Below, one piece after another: positions 39,602 to 48,389 of a DNA stretch of 64,000 nt. Position numbers and translations under genes: made by a program. Each line of letters starts with the position of its first letter. Position 1 is the first letter of the stretch. Where the stretch lies: NCBI RefSeq assembly GCF_003944765.1, contig NZ_RWIU01000005.1:310001-374000 (forward strand). The letters are read 5' to 3'. Below the pieces are notes generated by a model. The model was not told the DNA's origin and did no database searches. It was given only the letters and a program-made list of their open reading frames with translations. Source of the stretch: Hymenobacter perfusus (lineage in GTDB: Bacteria > Bacteroidota > Bacteroidia > Cytophagales > Hymenobacteraceae).

Positions 39602-39683
39602 AGCTACAAGCGACAAGCCCTCAGCTACAAGCTGCAAGTACCTTCTCTGAGGCTTGCAGCTTGTAGCTGAGGGCTTGTCGCTT
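39602..39683. repeat. Perfect inverted pair of 7-mer arrays
   Basis: Left units of 7 bp (for example agctaca, agcgaca) run from 39602 to 39636. The core arms 39608-39638 and 39653-39683 are exact 31-bp complements. It lies exactly between the convergent CDGSH and ACBP genes. Confidence 0.8.
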
Positions 39684-39696
39684 CCTAACGAAAGGC

Positions 39697-39948
39697 TTAG
39701 AACAGGGAGTTCACGAAATCAACGTACTCCTGGCGGGCTTCTTCCTGCGACTTGCCGCGCAGGCCGGCCCAAGCGTCGTACTTGGCAATGGCTTTGAAAT
39801 CGAACCCGCCGGGCCGGTCGCCGCTGATGTCGCCTTCGCTGCCTTGCTTGTAAAGGGCGTATAGTTTTAGCAGGGTGGTGTTGTCGGGCTTGGCGGGCAG
39901 CTCTTTGCTGCGGGCGGCGGCGGCTTCAAATTCTTCGGGAGAGGCCAT
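39697..39948 (-). CDS. Acyl-CoA-binding protein (ACBP)
   Basis: 83 residues, the full length of an ACBP. The four-helix signature is complete: LLKLYALYKQGSEGDISGDRPG, FDFKAIAKYDAWAGLRGKSQEEA and YVDFVNSLF, including the Tyr and Lys residues that bind CoA and the acyl chain. It buffers and carries long-chain acyl-CoA esters in the cytoplasm. Single-gene unit. Confidence 0.92.
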   Translation of the reverse strand: MASPEEFEAAAARSKELPAKPDNTTLLKLYALYKQGSEGDISGDRPGGFDFKAIAKYDAWAGLRGKSQEEARQEYVDFVNSLF

Positions 39949-40102
39949 AAGGAAAGTGGTGAGAGGGTGAAATAGTGAGTGTACCGTTCAGGAGGCCCGG
40001 ACGGGTGCCAAAAGGTACGAAATGCCGTGACTTTAGGCTGCATGCAGCGTTTATTTCCGCTGTATCTTCCGCCTCGCTTCACTCCTTTCCCGGCTCCCGG
40101 CT

Positions 40103-41398
40103 ATGCGCTTCTCCTTTCGTTTGCCTCTGGCCCTCGGCGGCCTGCTTGTTGCCGCTACGGCGGCGCACGCCCAGAAAACCTACCTCCACTGCGGGCGTCT
40201 GCTGGATATGCGCTCCGAGCGGGCCCAGACGGAAATGACGCTGGTGGTAGAAAAAGGACGCGTAGTGGCCGTGGAGCGGGGCTACTCGGTGCCGGCCGGG
40301 GCGCAGGATAAGGTCATCGACCTGAAGAACCGCACCGTACTGCCCGGCCTCATCGACTGCCACGTGCACCTGGAAAACGAAACCAGCAAGGATAACTACC
40401 TCAAGGAGTTCACCCAGAACCCGGCTGATGTGGCGTTTGGCTCCCTCGACTACGCCCGTAAAACCCTGCTGGCCGGCTTTACCACGGTGCGCGACCTGGG
40501 CGGCTCCGGCGTGAACATTGCCCTGCGCAACGCCATCAACCGGGGGCAGGTAACGGGGCCGCGCGTGTTCACGGCGGGCAAGGCCATTTCGGGTACCGGC
40601 GGCCACATGGACCCCACCAACGGCTACCGCCTCGACCTGATGGGCATGCCCGGCCCCGCCGACGGCATTGCCAACGGCCCCGACCAGGGCCGCCAAGCCG
40701 TGCGCGAGCAGTACAAGCGCGGGGCCGACCTTATCAAAATTGCCAGCACCGGCGGCGTACTCAGCGTGGCCAAGGACGGCTCGGCCCCGCAGTTCACGGA
40801 GGCCGAAATTCGGGCGGTGGTGGAAACGGCCCGCGACCTGGGGCTGGCCGTGGCCTGCCACGCCCACGGCGCCGAGGGCATGAAGCGCGCCATCCGGGCA
40901 GGCGTCACCAGCATAGAGCACGGCACTTTGATGGACGACGAAACCATCGGGCTGATGAAAAAATACGGCACCTGGTACGTGCCCACCATCACGGCCGGCA
41001 AATCGGTGGCCGACTCGGCCAACATTCCTAACTATTACCCGCCACTAGTGACGCCCAAGGCCTTGGCCATCGGCCCGAAGCTGCAGGCCACGTTTGGGCG
41101 GGCGTACAAGGCGGGCGTCAAAATTGCGTTTGGCACCGATGCAGCCGTGTTCCGGCACGGCGTGAATGCCCTGGAGTTCCGCTACATGGTAGAAGCCGGC
41201 ATGCCGCCTGTGGAGGCACTACGCAGTGCCACCGTGCGGGCCGCCGAGCTGCTGGGCCAGACCAGTAACTTGGGCACGCTGGAGCCCGGCAAGCTGGCTG
41301 ACGTGGTGGCCGTGCAGGGCGACCCCACCCAGGACATCAACGCCATGCAGCAAGTGCGCTTCGTGATGAAGCAAGGCGTAGTGTACCGGCAGGAATAA
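40103..41398 (+). CDS. Secreted amidohydrolase (prolidase/imidazolonepropionase-like)
   Basis: 431 residues with signal peptide (LPLALGGLLVAATAAHAQ). The amidohydrolase fold shows the metal motif HVH in GLIDCHVHLENE, a lysine in GADLIKIASTGG (possible carboxylated metal bridge), later metal histidines in ACHAHG and SIEHGTLM, and the final aspartate in AFGTDAAVF. This set fits the metal-dependent hydrolases often called Xaa-Pro dipeptidase-like. Exported, so it probably acts on periplasmic peptides or amides. Confidence 0.85.
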   Translation: MRFSFRLPLALGGLLVAATAAHAQKTYLHCGRLLDMRSERAQTEMTLVVEKGRVVAVERGYSVPAGAQDKVIDLKNRTVLPGLIDCHVHLENETSKDNYLKEFTQNPADVAFGSLDYARKTLLAGFTTVRDLGGSGVNIALRNAINRGQVTGPRVFTAGKAISGTGGHMDPTNGYRLDLMGMPGPADGIANGPDQGRQAVREQYKRGADLIKIASTGGVLSVAKDGSAPQFTEAEIRAVVETARDLGLAVACHAHGAEGMKRAIRAGVTSIEHGTLMDDETIGLMKKYGTWYVPTITAGKSVADSANIPNYYPPLVTPKALAIGPKLQATFGRAYKAGVKIAFGTDAAVFRHGVNALEFRYMVEAGMPPVEALRSATVRAAELLGQTSNLGTLEPGKLADVVAVQGDPTQDINAMQQVRFVMKQGVVYRQE

Positions 41399-41471
41399 TT
41401 CGGCGAAGAAACCGGGCATTCTGGCCCTGTATTTGCCAACGACTATATAGCCACACTTTCTACCCTATTTC

Positions 41472-42131
41472 ATGCGAAAATTATCTACGCTTTTGCTGGC
41501 CGGTGGGCTGGCATATCTGACTACGGGCCAAGCCCTGGCCCAGACGGAATTGAACAGCGTCCCGCAGCCCGGTAACGCCTCTCAACCGGCGGCTCCAACG
41601 CCCACGTATCCGCAACTACCCCAGCGCCCGGCCGCCGACGCCGCGCCGCGCTACCAGGGCAGCCTGACGCTGGAACTGGGTTGGGGCGCACCCTATGGGT
41701 TTGGCGTTTCTTACGCGCACCATCTCTCGCCCAATTGGGATATCAACGGCGGACTAGGCCTGGGCGTAGGCGGCAAGATTGGCATTGGAACCCGCTACTA
41801 CTTCAACCCCGACTGCCCATTCACGCCTTACGTGGGGGCCAACCTAGTGCGCACCGGTCGCATTAGTGACGTTTCGGTGGAACTGGATGGGGAGCAGGCC
41901 GTGTACTCCATGAGCCCCAGCGGCACGCTGCACCTGCGCGGCGGCCTGCGCTGGCAACCCGGCCGCATCGGACTGCTGGCCACGGGCGGCTACGGCATCC
42001 TGCTCACCGGCGACCCGGTGACGTATGATGTCGGCTACAATCCGTCGCAACGGTTACGGAATGTGGTGCAGATCATCAATCCCGGCGGCGTGGAGGTTTC
42101 GGTGGGCCTGGTTATCGGACTGGGTAGGTAG
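41472..42131 (+). CDS. Predicted outer-membrane beta-barrel protein
   Basis: 219 residues with signal peptide (LSTLLLAGGLAYLTTGQALAQ) and a Pro-rich linker to about residue 60. The rest has amphipathic strands with glycine turns (GSLTLELGWGAPYGFGVSYAHHL, GLGLGVGGKIGIGTRYYF, VSVGLVIGLGR), typical of a small barrel. No catalytic residues. Convergent with the kinase-like gene; a REP hairpin lies in the gap. Confidence 0.65.
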   Translation: MRKLSTLLLAGGLAYLTTGQALAQTELNSVPQPGNASQPAAPTPTYPQLPQRPAADAAPRYQGSLTLELGWGAPYGFGVSYAHHLSPNWDINGGLGLGVGGKIGIGTRYYFNPDCPFTPYVGANLVRTGRISDVSVELDGEQAVYSMSPSGTLHLRGGLRWQPGRIGLLATGGYGILLTGDPVTYDVGYNPSQRLRNVVQIINPGGVEVSVGLVIGLGR

Positions 42132-42160
42132 CACTACTATTTTTGCACTTGATATTCGCG

Positions 42161-42194
42161 CCGGTCCGGTGGCAGTAGGCCGTCGGACCGGTTG
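42161..42194 (+). repeat. Single REP arm
   Basis: A 34-bp copy of the REP unit (hairpin plus TTG, then TCGT) without an inverted partner. Most stem pairs are kept by wobble or compensating bases; one inner pair is lost. In a convergent gap. Confidence 0.8.
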
Positions 42195-42257
42195 TCGTTA
42201 GCTGCCCGTGCTATTGGGCCACCTTATCCGAACGGCCAATCCATCGGATGGTGCCTT

Positions 42258-43301
42258 TTACCCTTCCAGCGCCTTATTGGGAGCCAGCAGCATGATTTTC
42301 AGGTTGAGGCGCACCACGTCGCCCATGCTGCGGCAGCGGCTGAACTGCTGGGTGCGGTGGTGTTGGTTGAGCTGCTGACGAAGCTGTTCCACCTTTTCGG
42401 GTGGCGACACCTCATCGTGGCGGAGGCAGTCCATCAGGTCCCTGAGGCGGTGGCGCTCCGAGCGCACCCGGCGCGCCATAAGGGTGCGCTCCTCGGTCTG
42501 GTACTGGCGGATGCTCTCGGGCGTGAGCAGGCGGCCACACAGCATCACCACGGCCCGGTTATCCTTGAAAAACTGGGGCATGTACATGGTCTTTTTGCCC
42601 TCGTAGCACTGCTGGTCGAAGTCAATGGCCCGGACGCGGTACTGCTCGTCCTCGAAATCGGGCGTCACGTCGATGACGTAGTTGTAGGCCCGCATATCGC
42701 CCAGCAAACGGGCAAAGCACCGCTCATTGAACTTCACGAACTCCTTGGCAATGCGCACCTGGTTGAGGTGGGGCCGCTGCAGATGTTCCCGGATGAAGTC
42801 GTCGCCGGGAATACCGGCAATGTGCTCCTCAATCAGCGAGTCGCCGTGAACCAGATAGTTCATGCTGTTGGGGCTTAGCAGGTGCTCCAGCTCCAGCCCG
42901 TACACGCGGGAGGCATCGGCCCGCTTCACGTAGAAGTAGTCGTAGTTGTCGTTGAGCTGGTTCACGATGCGCACCCGGAACGGGTGGCTGTTGCCGAAGC
43001 GGCAGTAGTCCACCCGGTCGGCCACCAGATGATCGGTGAACGACAGGTCGCCGGCAGTTTTGAGCAAAGCGTACACCTGGGCCAGTCCTTCGCTCAGCTC
43101 GCGCAGGGCCTGGGGCTCGTAGTACACCGTTTCCCAGAGCGTGTCGCGGCCCTGGCGGTTGAGCAGCGGAAACGAGCCAGTAAAGCGCGTCAGGTCGAGG
43201 TAGGTGACGGGCAGGTGGGTTTCCCGGTCGTACTGGTGCAGGTACTGGCGCAGCTGTCCGCCAATGCGGTAGTTGATTTTCTTTTTGGAAATAAGCGTCA
43301 T
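42258..43301 (-). CDS. Putative atypical kinase-fold protein
   Basis: 347 residues, cytoplasmic. The layout suggests a protein-kinase-like fold: YDYFYVKRADASRVYGLELEHLL offers a strand lysine and a helix glutamate, GDMRAYNYVID resembles a catalytic loop with Asp and Asn, and AIDFDQQ resembles the DFG-type metal site. The N-terminal ~90 residues and the basic C-terminal helix (MARRVRSERHRLRDLMDCL) are separate. This is pattern inference without alignment. It might phosphorylate a small molecule or be a pseudokinase. Confidence 0.45.
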   Translation of the reverse strand: MTLISKKKINYRIGGQLRQYLHQYDRETHLPVTYLDLTRFTGSFPLLNRQGRDTLWETVYYEPQALRELSEGLAQVYALLKTAGDLSFTDHLVADRVDYCRFGNSHPFRVRIVNQLNDNYDYFYVKRADASRVYGLELEHLLSPNSMNYLVHGDSLIEEHIAGIPGDDFIREHLQRPHLNQVRIAKEFVKFNERCFARLLGDMRAYNYVIDVTPDFEDEQYRVRAIDFDQQCYEGKKTMYMPQFFKDNRAVVMLCGRLLTPESIRQYQTEERTLMARRVRSERHRLRDLMDCLRHDEVSPPEKVEQLRQQLNQHHRTQQFSRCRSMGDVVRLNLKIMLLAPNKALEG

Positions 43302-43435
43302 GGGCGGGTGGGCACGGGAAACTACGGTACGGGGTCAGGTATAATACTACGGCTTTACCGGGAGTTGCGGGGGCGAAGCCAAACCGGTAACGCGCAAAAA
43401 ATCAGCGCGTCAATCGGCTGTATTGTACCTTCGTC

Positions 43436-43443
43436 GTTCGACT
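43436..43443 (+). promoter_or_regulatory. -7 box (TACCTTCG) upstream of phospholipase C-like gene
   Basis: One mismatch to TAnnTTTG; 21 bp before the ATG at 43465. Confidence 0.4.
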
Positions 43444-43464
43444 TTTGCATGCCCGGTCTGCCCC

Positions 43465-44712
43465 ATGAAAAAACTACTACTTGCCCTTCTTATCGTGCTG
43501 TTGTGCCCGGTGTTGTCACCGGGCTGGGGTTTTTTTGGCCATCGAACCATCACCCAGCTGGCCGTGTACGGTCTGCCTTCCACCATGCGCGGCTTTTATT
43601 ACCGCAATCTACCCCGGCTGATTAAGCTCAGCACGGCCCCCGATGAGCGCCGCGACCAGGACCCGCTGGAAGCCGGCCGCCACTTCATCGACATCGACCA
43701 TTACGGCGACGACCCGTTCGGCCTCATGCCCAAAGCCTGGGACAAGGCCGTGGCCAAGTACACCGCCGACACCCTGCGCAAATACGGCACGCTGCCCTGG
43801 GCCATTCTGGAAACCAAGCAGAAGCTCACCGAAGCCTTCAAGCAGCGCGACACTATCGCAATTCTGGCCCTCTCGGCCGACCTGGGCCACTACGTAGCCG
43901 ATGCCTACGTACCGCTGCACACTACCGAGAACTACGACGGCCAGCTCACCAAGCAGGAAGGCATTCATTCGCTGTGGGAAAGCAAGCTGCCCGAGCGCAA
44001 CATTGGCAAGTACAAACTGGATAACGAGCCCGGCCGCTACGAAAAAGACCCGCTCAAAGGTATCTGGCAGGTGATTCAGGAATCCTACGGCTTTTTGGGC
44101 GACACCTTTGACAAGGAAGAGGAAGTGACGCGCAAGTATACTCCCGAAACCAAGTACATCTTCAGCCACAAATACGGCAAAACCCGCCGCTCCTACTCCG
44201 ATGCCTTTGCCGATTCCTACCACGAGAAAGTGGGCGGCGAAGTGGCTTTCCGGTTGAAAAAAGCGCCTTCGATGGTGGCATCCATGTGGATTACGGCCTG
44301 GAAGGATGCCGGTTCGCCCGATCTGGATGCCCTCATGAAGAAAGTCCCCGACAAGGAAGAAAAGGAGAAGCTGGCCGTTGAGTTGGATGCTTGGAAAGAT
44401 AATCTGCTTGTGGAGCAGGGCCTGCTGCTGGCCATGCAGAAAGTGAAAGCCGAGGAGCGGCCCGACCTCATCAACGCCGCCCGCGACATGCAGCCGCTGC
44501 CCGCCGAGCCCGAAGCGCCCAAGCCCGTCACGACGCCCGGCCTCGTTCCCGGCGCCCCTGCTTTGCCCGAAGGCACTACCAAAGTCAAAACGAAAACCAA
44601 GCCCGCCGACGGCCCCGCCCAGAAGGAAAAAACCAAAGCCGACAAGCCCGCCAAATCCAAGAAAAAGCCCGCTTCCGACGGCTGGGATACCCCCAGCGGC
44701 TCGGGCTGGTAA
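43465..44712 (+). CDS. Zinc-dependent phospholipase C/S1-P1 nuclease-like protein
   Basis: 415 residues with signal peptide; the mature N-terminus begins WGFFGHR, as in this zinc-enzyme fold where the first tryptophan and a nearby histidine bind metal. Further histidines and aspartates are spaced as expected (FIDIDHYGDDPF, ADLGHYVADAYVPLHTTENYDGQ, GIHSLWES). The last ~70 residues are an unusual Lys/Pro-rich tail (KTKTKPADG, KPAKSKKKPA) ending in GSGW. It may cleave phospholipid head groups or nucleic acid; the substrate is unproven. Confidence 0.78.
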   Translation: MKKLLLALLIVLLCPVLSPGWGFFGHRTITQLAVYGLPSTMRGFYYRNLPRLIKLSTAPDERRDQDPLEAGRHFIDIDHYGDDPFGLMPKAWDKAVAKYTADTLRKYGTLPWAILETKQKLTEAFKQRDTIAILALSADLGHYVADAYVPLHTTENYDGQLTKQEGIHSLWESKLPERNIGKYKLDNEPGRYEKDPLKGIWQVIQESYGFLGDTFDKEEEVTRKYTPETKYIFSHKYGKTRRSYSDAFADSYHEKVGGEVAFRLKKAPSMVASMWITAWKDAGSPDLDALMKKVPDKEEKEKLAVELDAWKDNLLVEQGLLLAMQKVKAEERPDLINAARDMQPLPAEPEAPKPVTTPGLVPGAPALPEGTTKVKTKTKPADGPAQKEKTKADKPAKSKKKPASDGWDTPSGSGW

Positions 44713-44739
44713 GCAACCAGGACCTTCATCTGGATTCCG

Positions 44740-44776
44740 AAAGTGCGGCTCTGCTACGGCGGGGCCGCACTTTTTT
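44740..44776 (+). terminator. Terminator after phospholipase C-like gene
   Basis: Perfect stem AAAGTGCGGC/GCCGCACTTT with T6 tail. Confidence 0.85.
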
Positions 44777-44815
44777 GGTTTCTTGCACCTCTCTCCCCCT
44801 AGCCTTTCCGCACCT

Positions 44816-45544
44816 ATGCTACTCCGTTTTTGCTGGATACCTGTCCTCAGCCTGCTGGCCGCCTGCAACCAAACCGCGCCCGATAATGCCGCTACTATCG
44901 CCCCGCCCCCCATCCCCGGCCCCGACCTGCGCGCCCTGACCGACTCCAACGCGGTGCCGCTGCTCACCGCCTACGGCCGCCAGTACCCGGCCCGCGAGGT
45001 AGTGCTCCAGACGCGCCATGGCAACCTGCGCATCCGGCTGTACGAGGACACGCCGCTGCACACCGCTAATTTCCTGCTACTAAGCCGCAAGGGCTACTTC
45101 GACCAGACTGTGTTCAACCGCGTGGTCAAGGGCTTTGCCATTCAGGGTGGTACTTCCGATAAGCTGACGCTGCAACTGAGCCGCTACGTGCTGCCCCCGG
45201 AAATCCGGCCCGGGCACTTCCACAAGCGCGGGGCCGTGGGCATGGCCCGTTACGACGATAAGCAGAACCCCGACCGCATGTCCTCCAGCCACGACTTCTA
45301 CATTGTGCAGGGCCGGAAGCTCACCGAATACGAAGCCAAGGCCAGCGCCGGCCGGCCGCTCACGCCGGATCAGCTACGCACCTATACCACCGTCGGTGGC
45401 CTGCCCAGCCTCGATGGCCAGTACACTGTGTTCGGCGAGGTAGTAGAAGGCCTCGATGTCATCGACAAAATAGCCGCCGAGCCCGTCGGCAGCGACAACT
45501 GGCCGACTCAGGACGTCGGCATCAAGGTGAAAGTAGTGCAGTGA
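44816..45544 (+). CDS. Peptidyl-prolyl isomerase, cyclophilin type, lipoprotein
   Basis: 242 residues with lipobox (SLLAACN). The cyclophilin core follows: VLQTRHGNLRIRLYEDTPLHTANFLLLSRKGYFD, FNRVVKGFAIQGGT, and GQYTVFGEVVEGLDVID. A ~35-residue insertion (GRKLTEYEAKASAGRPLTPDQL) sits before the last strands. It would assist folding of exported proteins at a membrane face. The ATG at 44816 opens on the lipoprotein signal. Confidence 0.88.
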   Translation: MLLRFCWIPVLSLLAACNQTAPDNAATIAPPPIPGPDLRALTDSNAVPLLTAYGRQYPAREVVLQTRHGNLRIRLYEDTPLHTANFLLLSRKGYFDQTVFNRVVKGFAIQGGTSDKLTLQLSRYVLPPEIRPGHFHKRGAVGMARYDDKQNPDRMSSSHDFYIVQGRKLTEYEAKASAGRPLTPDQLRTYTTVGGLPSLDGQYTVFGEVVEGLDVIDKIAAEPVGSDNWPTQDVGIKVKVVQ

Positions 45545-45555
45545 ACAATGAGCAG

Positions 45556-45587
45556 TTGTCATTGCGAGCAGCGCGAAGCAATGACAA
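45556..45587. repeat. GTCATTGCGAGC hairpin
   Basis: Perfect 10-bp arms (TTGTCATTGC with GCAATGACAA) and a 12-nt loop holding GAGCAGCGCGAA. Same core as the arms of the 33695-33855 inverted repeat. In the 47-bp convergent gap. Confidence 0.75.
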
Positions 45588-45591
45588 TGGG

Positions 45592-45948
45592 TTACCGCAG
45601 CACTTCTACCAGCCGGGCATGGTTCACGTCGCCGGATTGCTCTTGGAGGAGTTCCAAGGCTTCGGCGCGGGTGTACGTTTCAGTAGTGGTGGAGAAAGTG
45701 GCGGGAGCAGGCGGCGCGGCCGGTAGCTCAGGCACGGGCTGACGGGCGGCCGTCAGGTCCACCGTCTCGGGGCGCACGGTTTGCACACGGTACAGGTAAA
45801 ACTGCGGCTTAGGGCTGCCCGGCGGCTGAAACTGCACCACGTACACGTCGCCGACCTGCGGCTGCTGCACCAGTTCCTGCGTATTGGGCCGGCAGGCCGT
45901 TAGCAGGAGCATACTTCCGCCCAACAAGGCCCGAATGAGGTTTTGCAT
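45592..45948 (-). CDS. Small lipoprotein of unknown function
   Basis: 118 residues with lipobox (MLLLTACR). It is followed by a strand-rich segment (VGDVYVVQFQPPG, QFYLYRVQTVRPETVDL), a Pro/Ala-rich linker and a short helix. No family recognised. The start is set by a TATCTTGC -7 box (45952-45959) only 3 bp upstream of the ATG at 45948, implying a leaderless message. Confidence 0.6.
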   Translation of the reverse strand: MQNLIRALLGGSMLLLTACRPNTQELVQQPQVGDVYVVQFQPPGSPKPQFYLYRVQTVRPETVDLTAARQPVPELPAAPPAPATFSTTTETYTRAEALELLQEQSGDVNHARLVEVLR

Positions 45949-46007
45949 GCAGCAAGATAGGGCCGTTCCGCAAACGACGTTTCGGCCCAGTCCCGGCCCG
46001 AAGCACG

Positions 46008-46044
46008 AAAAAGGCGTTCCGTGCAGTGTACGGAACGCCTTTTT
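46008..46044. terminator. Bidirectional terminator
   Basis: 15-bp perfect arms beginning AAAAAGGCGTTCCGT, so T runs occur on both strands. It lies downstream of the M13 peptidase gene (minus strand). Confidence 0.8.
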
Positions 46045-46088
46045 CTTCAACGATTACTAACAACCAAAAGCTGTCAGCTAAATGAGTG

Positions 46089-48203
46089 CTACCAGATTTT
46101 GGCACGGTCGGCCTGCGCCCGCACCATTTTACCCTGGTCTTTGCAGCCGAAGGCTTCGAAGAACTCGGGCATGTTCATGAGCGGACCTACCGTGCGGTAC
46201 TGGGCCGGGGAGTGCGGGTCGGTCATTACCTGCTGGCGCAGGTATTCGGGGCGGGCGTTGGTACGCCACACCTGGGCCCAGGCCAGGTAGAAGCGCTGCT
46301 CGGGCGTGAAGCCGTCGTACTTTGGGCGGGGCCCGGTGCCGTACTGCTTGGCCAGCTGCTTTTCCAGGGCCGAGTAGGCCATGGCCAGCCCGCCGAAGTC
46401 GGCCAGGTTTTCGCCCATCGTGAGCTTGCCGTTCACGTACACCGAATCCAGCGGCGAGAAGGCGGAGTACTGTTTGCCCACCATTTCGGCGCGCTGCTCA
46501 AACTTGGCGGCATCCTCCTTGGTCCACCAGTCGCGCAGGTTGCCCTGGGCGTCGTACTGGCGGCCCTGGTCGTCGAAGCCGTGGGTGATTTCGTGGCCGA
46601 TAACCGCGCCCATGCCGCCGTAATTCACGGCATCATCAGCGTTGGGGTCAAAGAACGGGGGCTGCATGATACCGGCCGGGAACACAATTTCGTTCATCGA
46701 CGGGTTGTAGTAGGCATTCACTGTGGGCGGGGTCATGCCCCACTCCTGGCGGTCAATCGGCTTGCCTAACTTGCTGGTGTTGTCGTTGTAGGCCCACTCG
46801 CGCGAAGCCAGTACGTTCTGCAGGTACGATTCGCGCGAGATGGTCAGGGCCGAGTAGTCCTTCCACTTATCGGGGTAGCCGATTTTCACGGTGAAAGCGG
46901 CCAGCTTCTTCTGGGCCTCCGCCTTGGTCACGTCGCTCATCCAGTCCAGCTGCTGGATATGCTCGCCCATGGCTTCCTTGATGTTGTTCACCATTTCCAG
47001 GGCCTTGGCCTTGGTGGCGGGCGTGAAGGCTTTCTCTACGTACACCTGGCCGAAAGCTTCGCCGAGGGCGCCGTCGGTGGAACGCAACATGCGTTTCCAG
47101 CGCGGCTGCTGCTTTTTAGCGCCCGTGAGCACCTGCGCAAACCGGAACGATTCGTCGCCGTAGGCCTTGGGCAAAGCCGGGGTCAGGGACGTTACCAGAT
47201 GCCAGCGCATGTAGGTTTTCAGGTCGCCGAGGGGCTCCTGCTTCATCATGGTGCTTACTTCCTTGAAGAAGGCGGGCTGCCCCACAATCACCGTTTTGGC
47301 GGCTCCCAGCTTCATCTGGGCCAGCGTGCCGGGCAGGTTCAGGTTGGGAAACTGCTTGGCGGCCTCGGCCACCGTCATCTTGTTGTAGTTGGCGTTGGGG
47401 TCGCGCAGGTCTACGCGGCTTTTGCTGGCTTTCGCCAACCGGGTTTCGAGGCGTATTACGGTAGCGGCGTTTTTAGCCGCCGTAGCTTCGTTGTCGCCCA
47501 GCATCTTAAAGGTATTCACCAGGTAGGTGGTGTAGGCCGCCCGGATGCCTTTGGAGCGGGCGTCGTCCTTCAGGTAATAGTCCCGATCGGGCAGGCTCAG
47601 GCCACCCTGATACAGGTTCACGGCGTACTCGTCGCTCTTTTTGTCGTCCTGGCCCACGTAGCCGTTGTAGAACGCGCCGGTCTGGATTTTCTGGGCGCGC
47701 ACTACCTCGTTCTGCAGGCCTTTCAGGTCCTTCACGGCGGCCAGGCGGTTCAGCTCGGGCTGCAGATACTTCAGGCCGGCTTTTTCGATGGCCATCGAAT
47801 CCATGGCCGAGGCGTAGTAATCGCCTACTTTCTGGGCGTTGGTGCCTTTGGCGGCCGAGGTGTTGGCGGCGGCTTCGTCCAGAATCTGCCGCATCACGGC
47901 GTTGTTCTTGTCGGCCAGCTCGTTGAACGCGCCCCAGCGCACTTCAGCGGCCGGAATCGGGTTGTTTTTCAACCAATTACCCGAAGCAAACTGAAAGAAG
48001 TCGTCGCAGGGGTTTACCGACTGGTCGATGTTGGCCACGTTGAGGCCGGTGCCTTTGGGGTCGGGGGCCGGCGCGGGAGCAGCGGGTGCAGTTTCAGTAG
48101 TGGCTGAGGCCGTAGGCGCCGCCGTTTTGCTGGAGGCGCAGCCGGCCAGCGACAGGCCAGCGGCGGCCATAGCAGCCAGCGTCAGGGTATTACGGTTTTT
48201 CAT
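46089..48203 (-). CDS. M13 family (neprilysin-like) metalloendopeptidase, lipoprotein
   Basis: 704 residues. A lipoprotein signal (AAAGLSLAGCASS) is followed by a Thr/Pro/Ala linker and the M13 N-terminal lobe (NPCDDFFQFASGNWLKNNPIP). The zinc site HEITH is in GAVIGHEITHGFDDQGRQYD and the third ligand Glu in GENLADFGGL; the substrate-binding NAYYNPSMNEIVFPAGI segment is typical. It should degrade oligopeptides at the periplasm or cell surface. A TACCTTGC promoter-like box lies ~40 bp upstream of the ATG. Confidence 0.92.
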   Translation of the reverse strand: MKNRNTLTLAAMAAAGLSLAGCASSKTAAPTASATTETAPAAPAPAPDPKGTGLNVANIDQSVNPCDDFFQFASGNWLKNNPIPAAEVRWGAFNELADKNNAVMRQILDEAAANTSAAKGTNAQKVGDYYASAMDSMAIEKAGLKYLQPELNRLAAVKDLKGLQNEVVRAQKIQTGAFYNGYVGQDDKKSDEYAVNLYQGGLSLPDRDYYLKDDARSKGIRAAYTTYLVNTFKMLGDNEATAAKNAATVIRLETRLAKASKSRVDLRDPNANYNKMTVAEAAKQFPNLNLPGTLAQMKLGAAKTVIVGQPAFFKEVSTMMKQEPLGDLKTYMRWHLVTSLTPALPKAYGDESFRFAQVLTGAKKQQPRWKRMLRSTDGALGEAFGQVYVEKAFTPATKAKALEMVNNIKEAMGEHIQQLDWMSDVTKAEAQKKLAAFTVKIGYPDKWKDYSALTISRESYLQNVLASREWAYNDNTSKLGKPIDRQEWGMTPPTVNAYYNPSMNEIVFPAGIMQPPFFDPNADDAVNYGGMGAVIGHEITHGFDDQGRQYDAQGNLRDWWTKEDAAKFEQRAEMVGKQYSAFSPLDSVYVNGKLTMGENLADFGGLAMAYSALEKQLAKQYGTGPRPKYDGFTPEQRFYLAWAQVWRTNARPEYLRQQVMTDPHSPAQYRTVGPLMNMPEFFEAFGCKDQGKMVRAQADRAKIW

Positions 48204-48373
48204 AGGGCGAGTAAGAGGGAAAGTGGGACCATGAAACGTTCGGGCAAGGTAAAAGAATTTCCCGTTGCCATTTTTGGTTGAAGGGGTGAACTGGCCGCCG
48301 GTCGAATGGTTTAACTGGCAGATTAACGTTGCGAGGGGTGTGCCATGTCAAGCCAGACCAACTATCCAGGCGC

Positions 48374-48381
48374 TATCTTTA
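48374..48381 (+). promoter_or_regulatory. -7 box (TATCTTTA) for xseA
   Basis: Lies downstream of an earlier in-frame ATG (48345) and 8 bp before the ATG at 48390, which makes 48390 the more likely start. Confidence 0.5.
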
Positions 48382-48389
48382 CACCTATA

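Noticed and set aside
43609..44967. Minus-strand frame of 452 codons
   Set aside because: Antisense to the zinc phospholipase C-like gene, and it runs through the terminator at 44740 and into the cyclophilin gene.
46959..48107. Long plus-strand frame of 382 codons
   Set aside because: Antisense shadow of the M13 peptidase gene, caused by GC-rich codon use; Gly/Val/His-rich with no motif.
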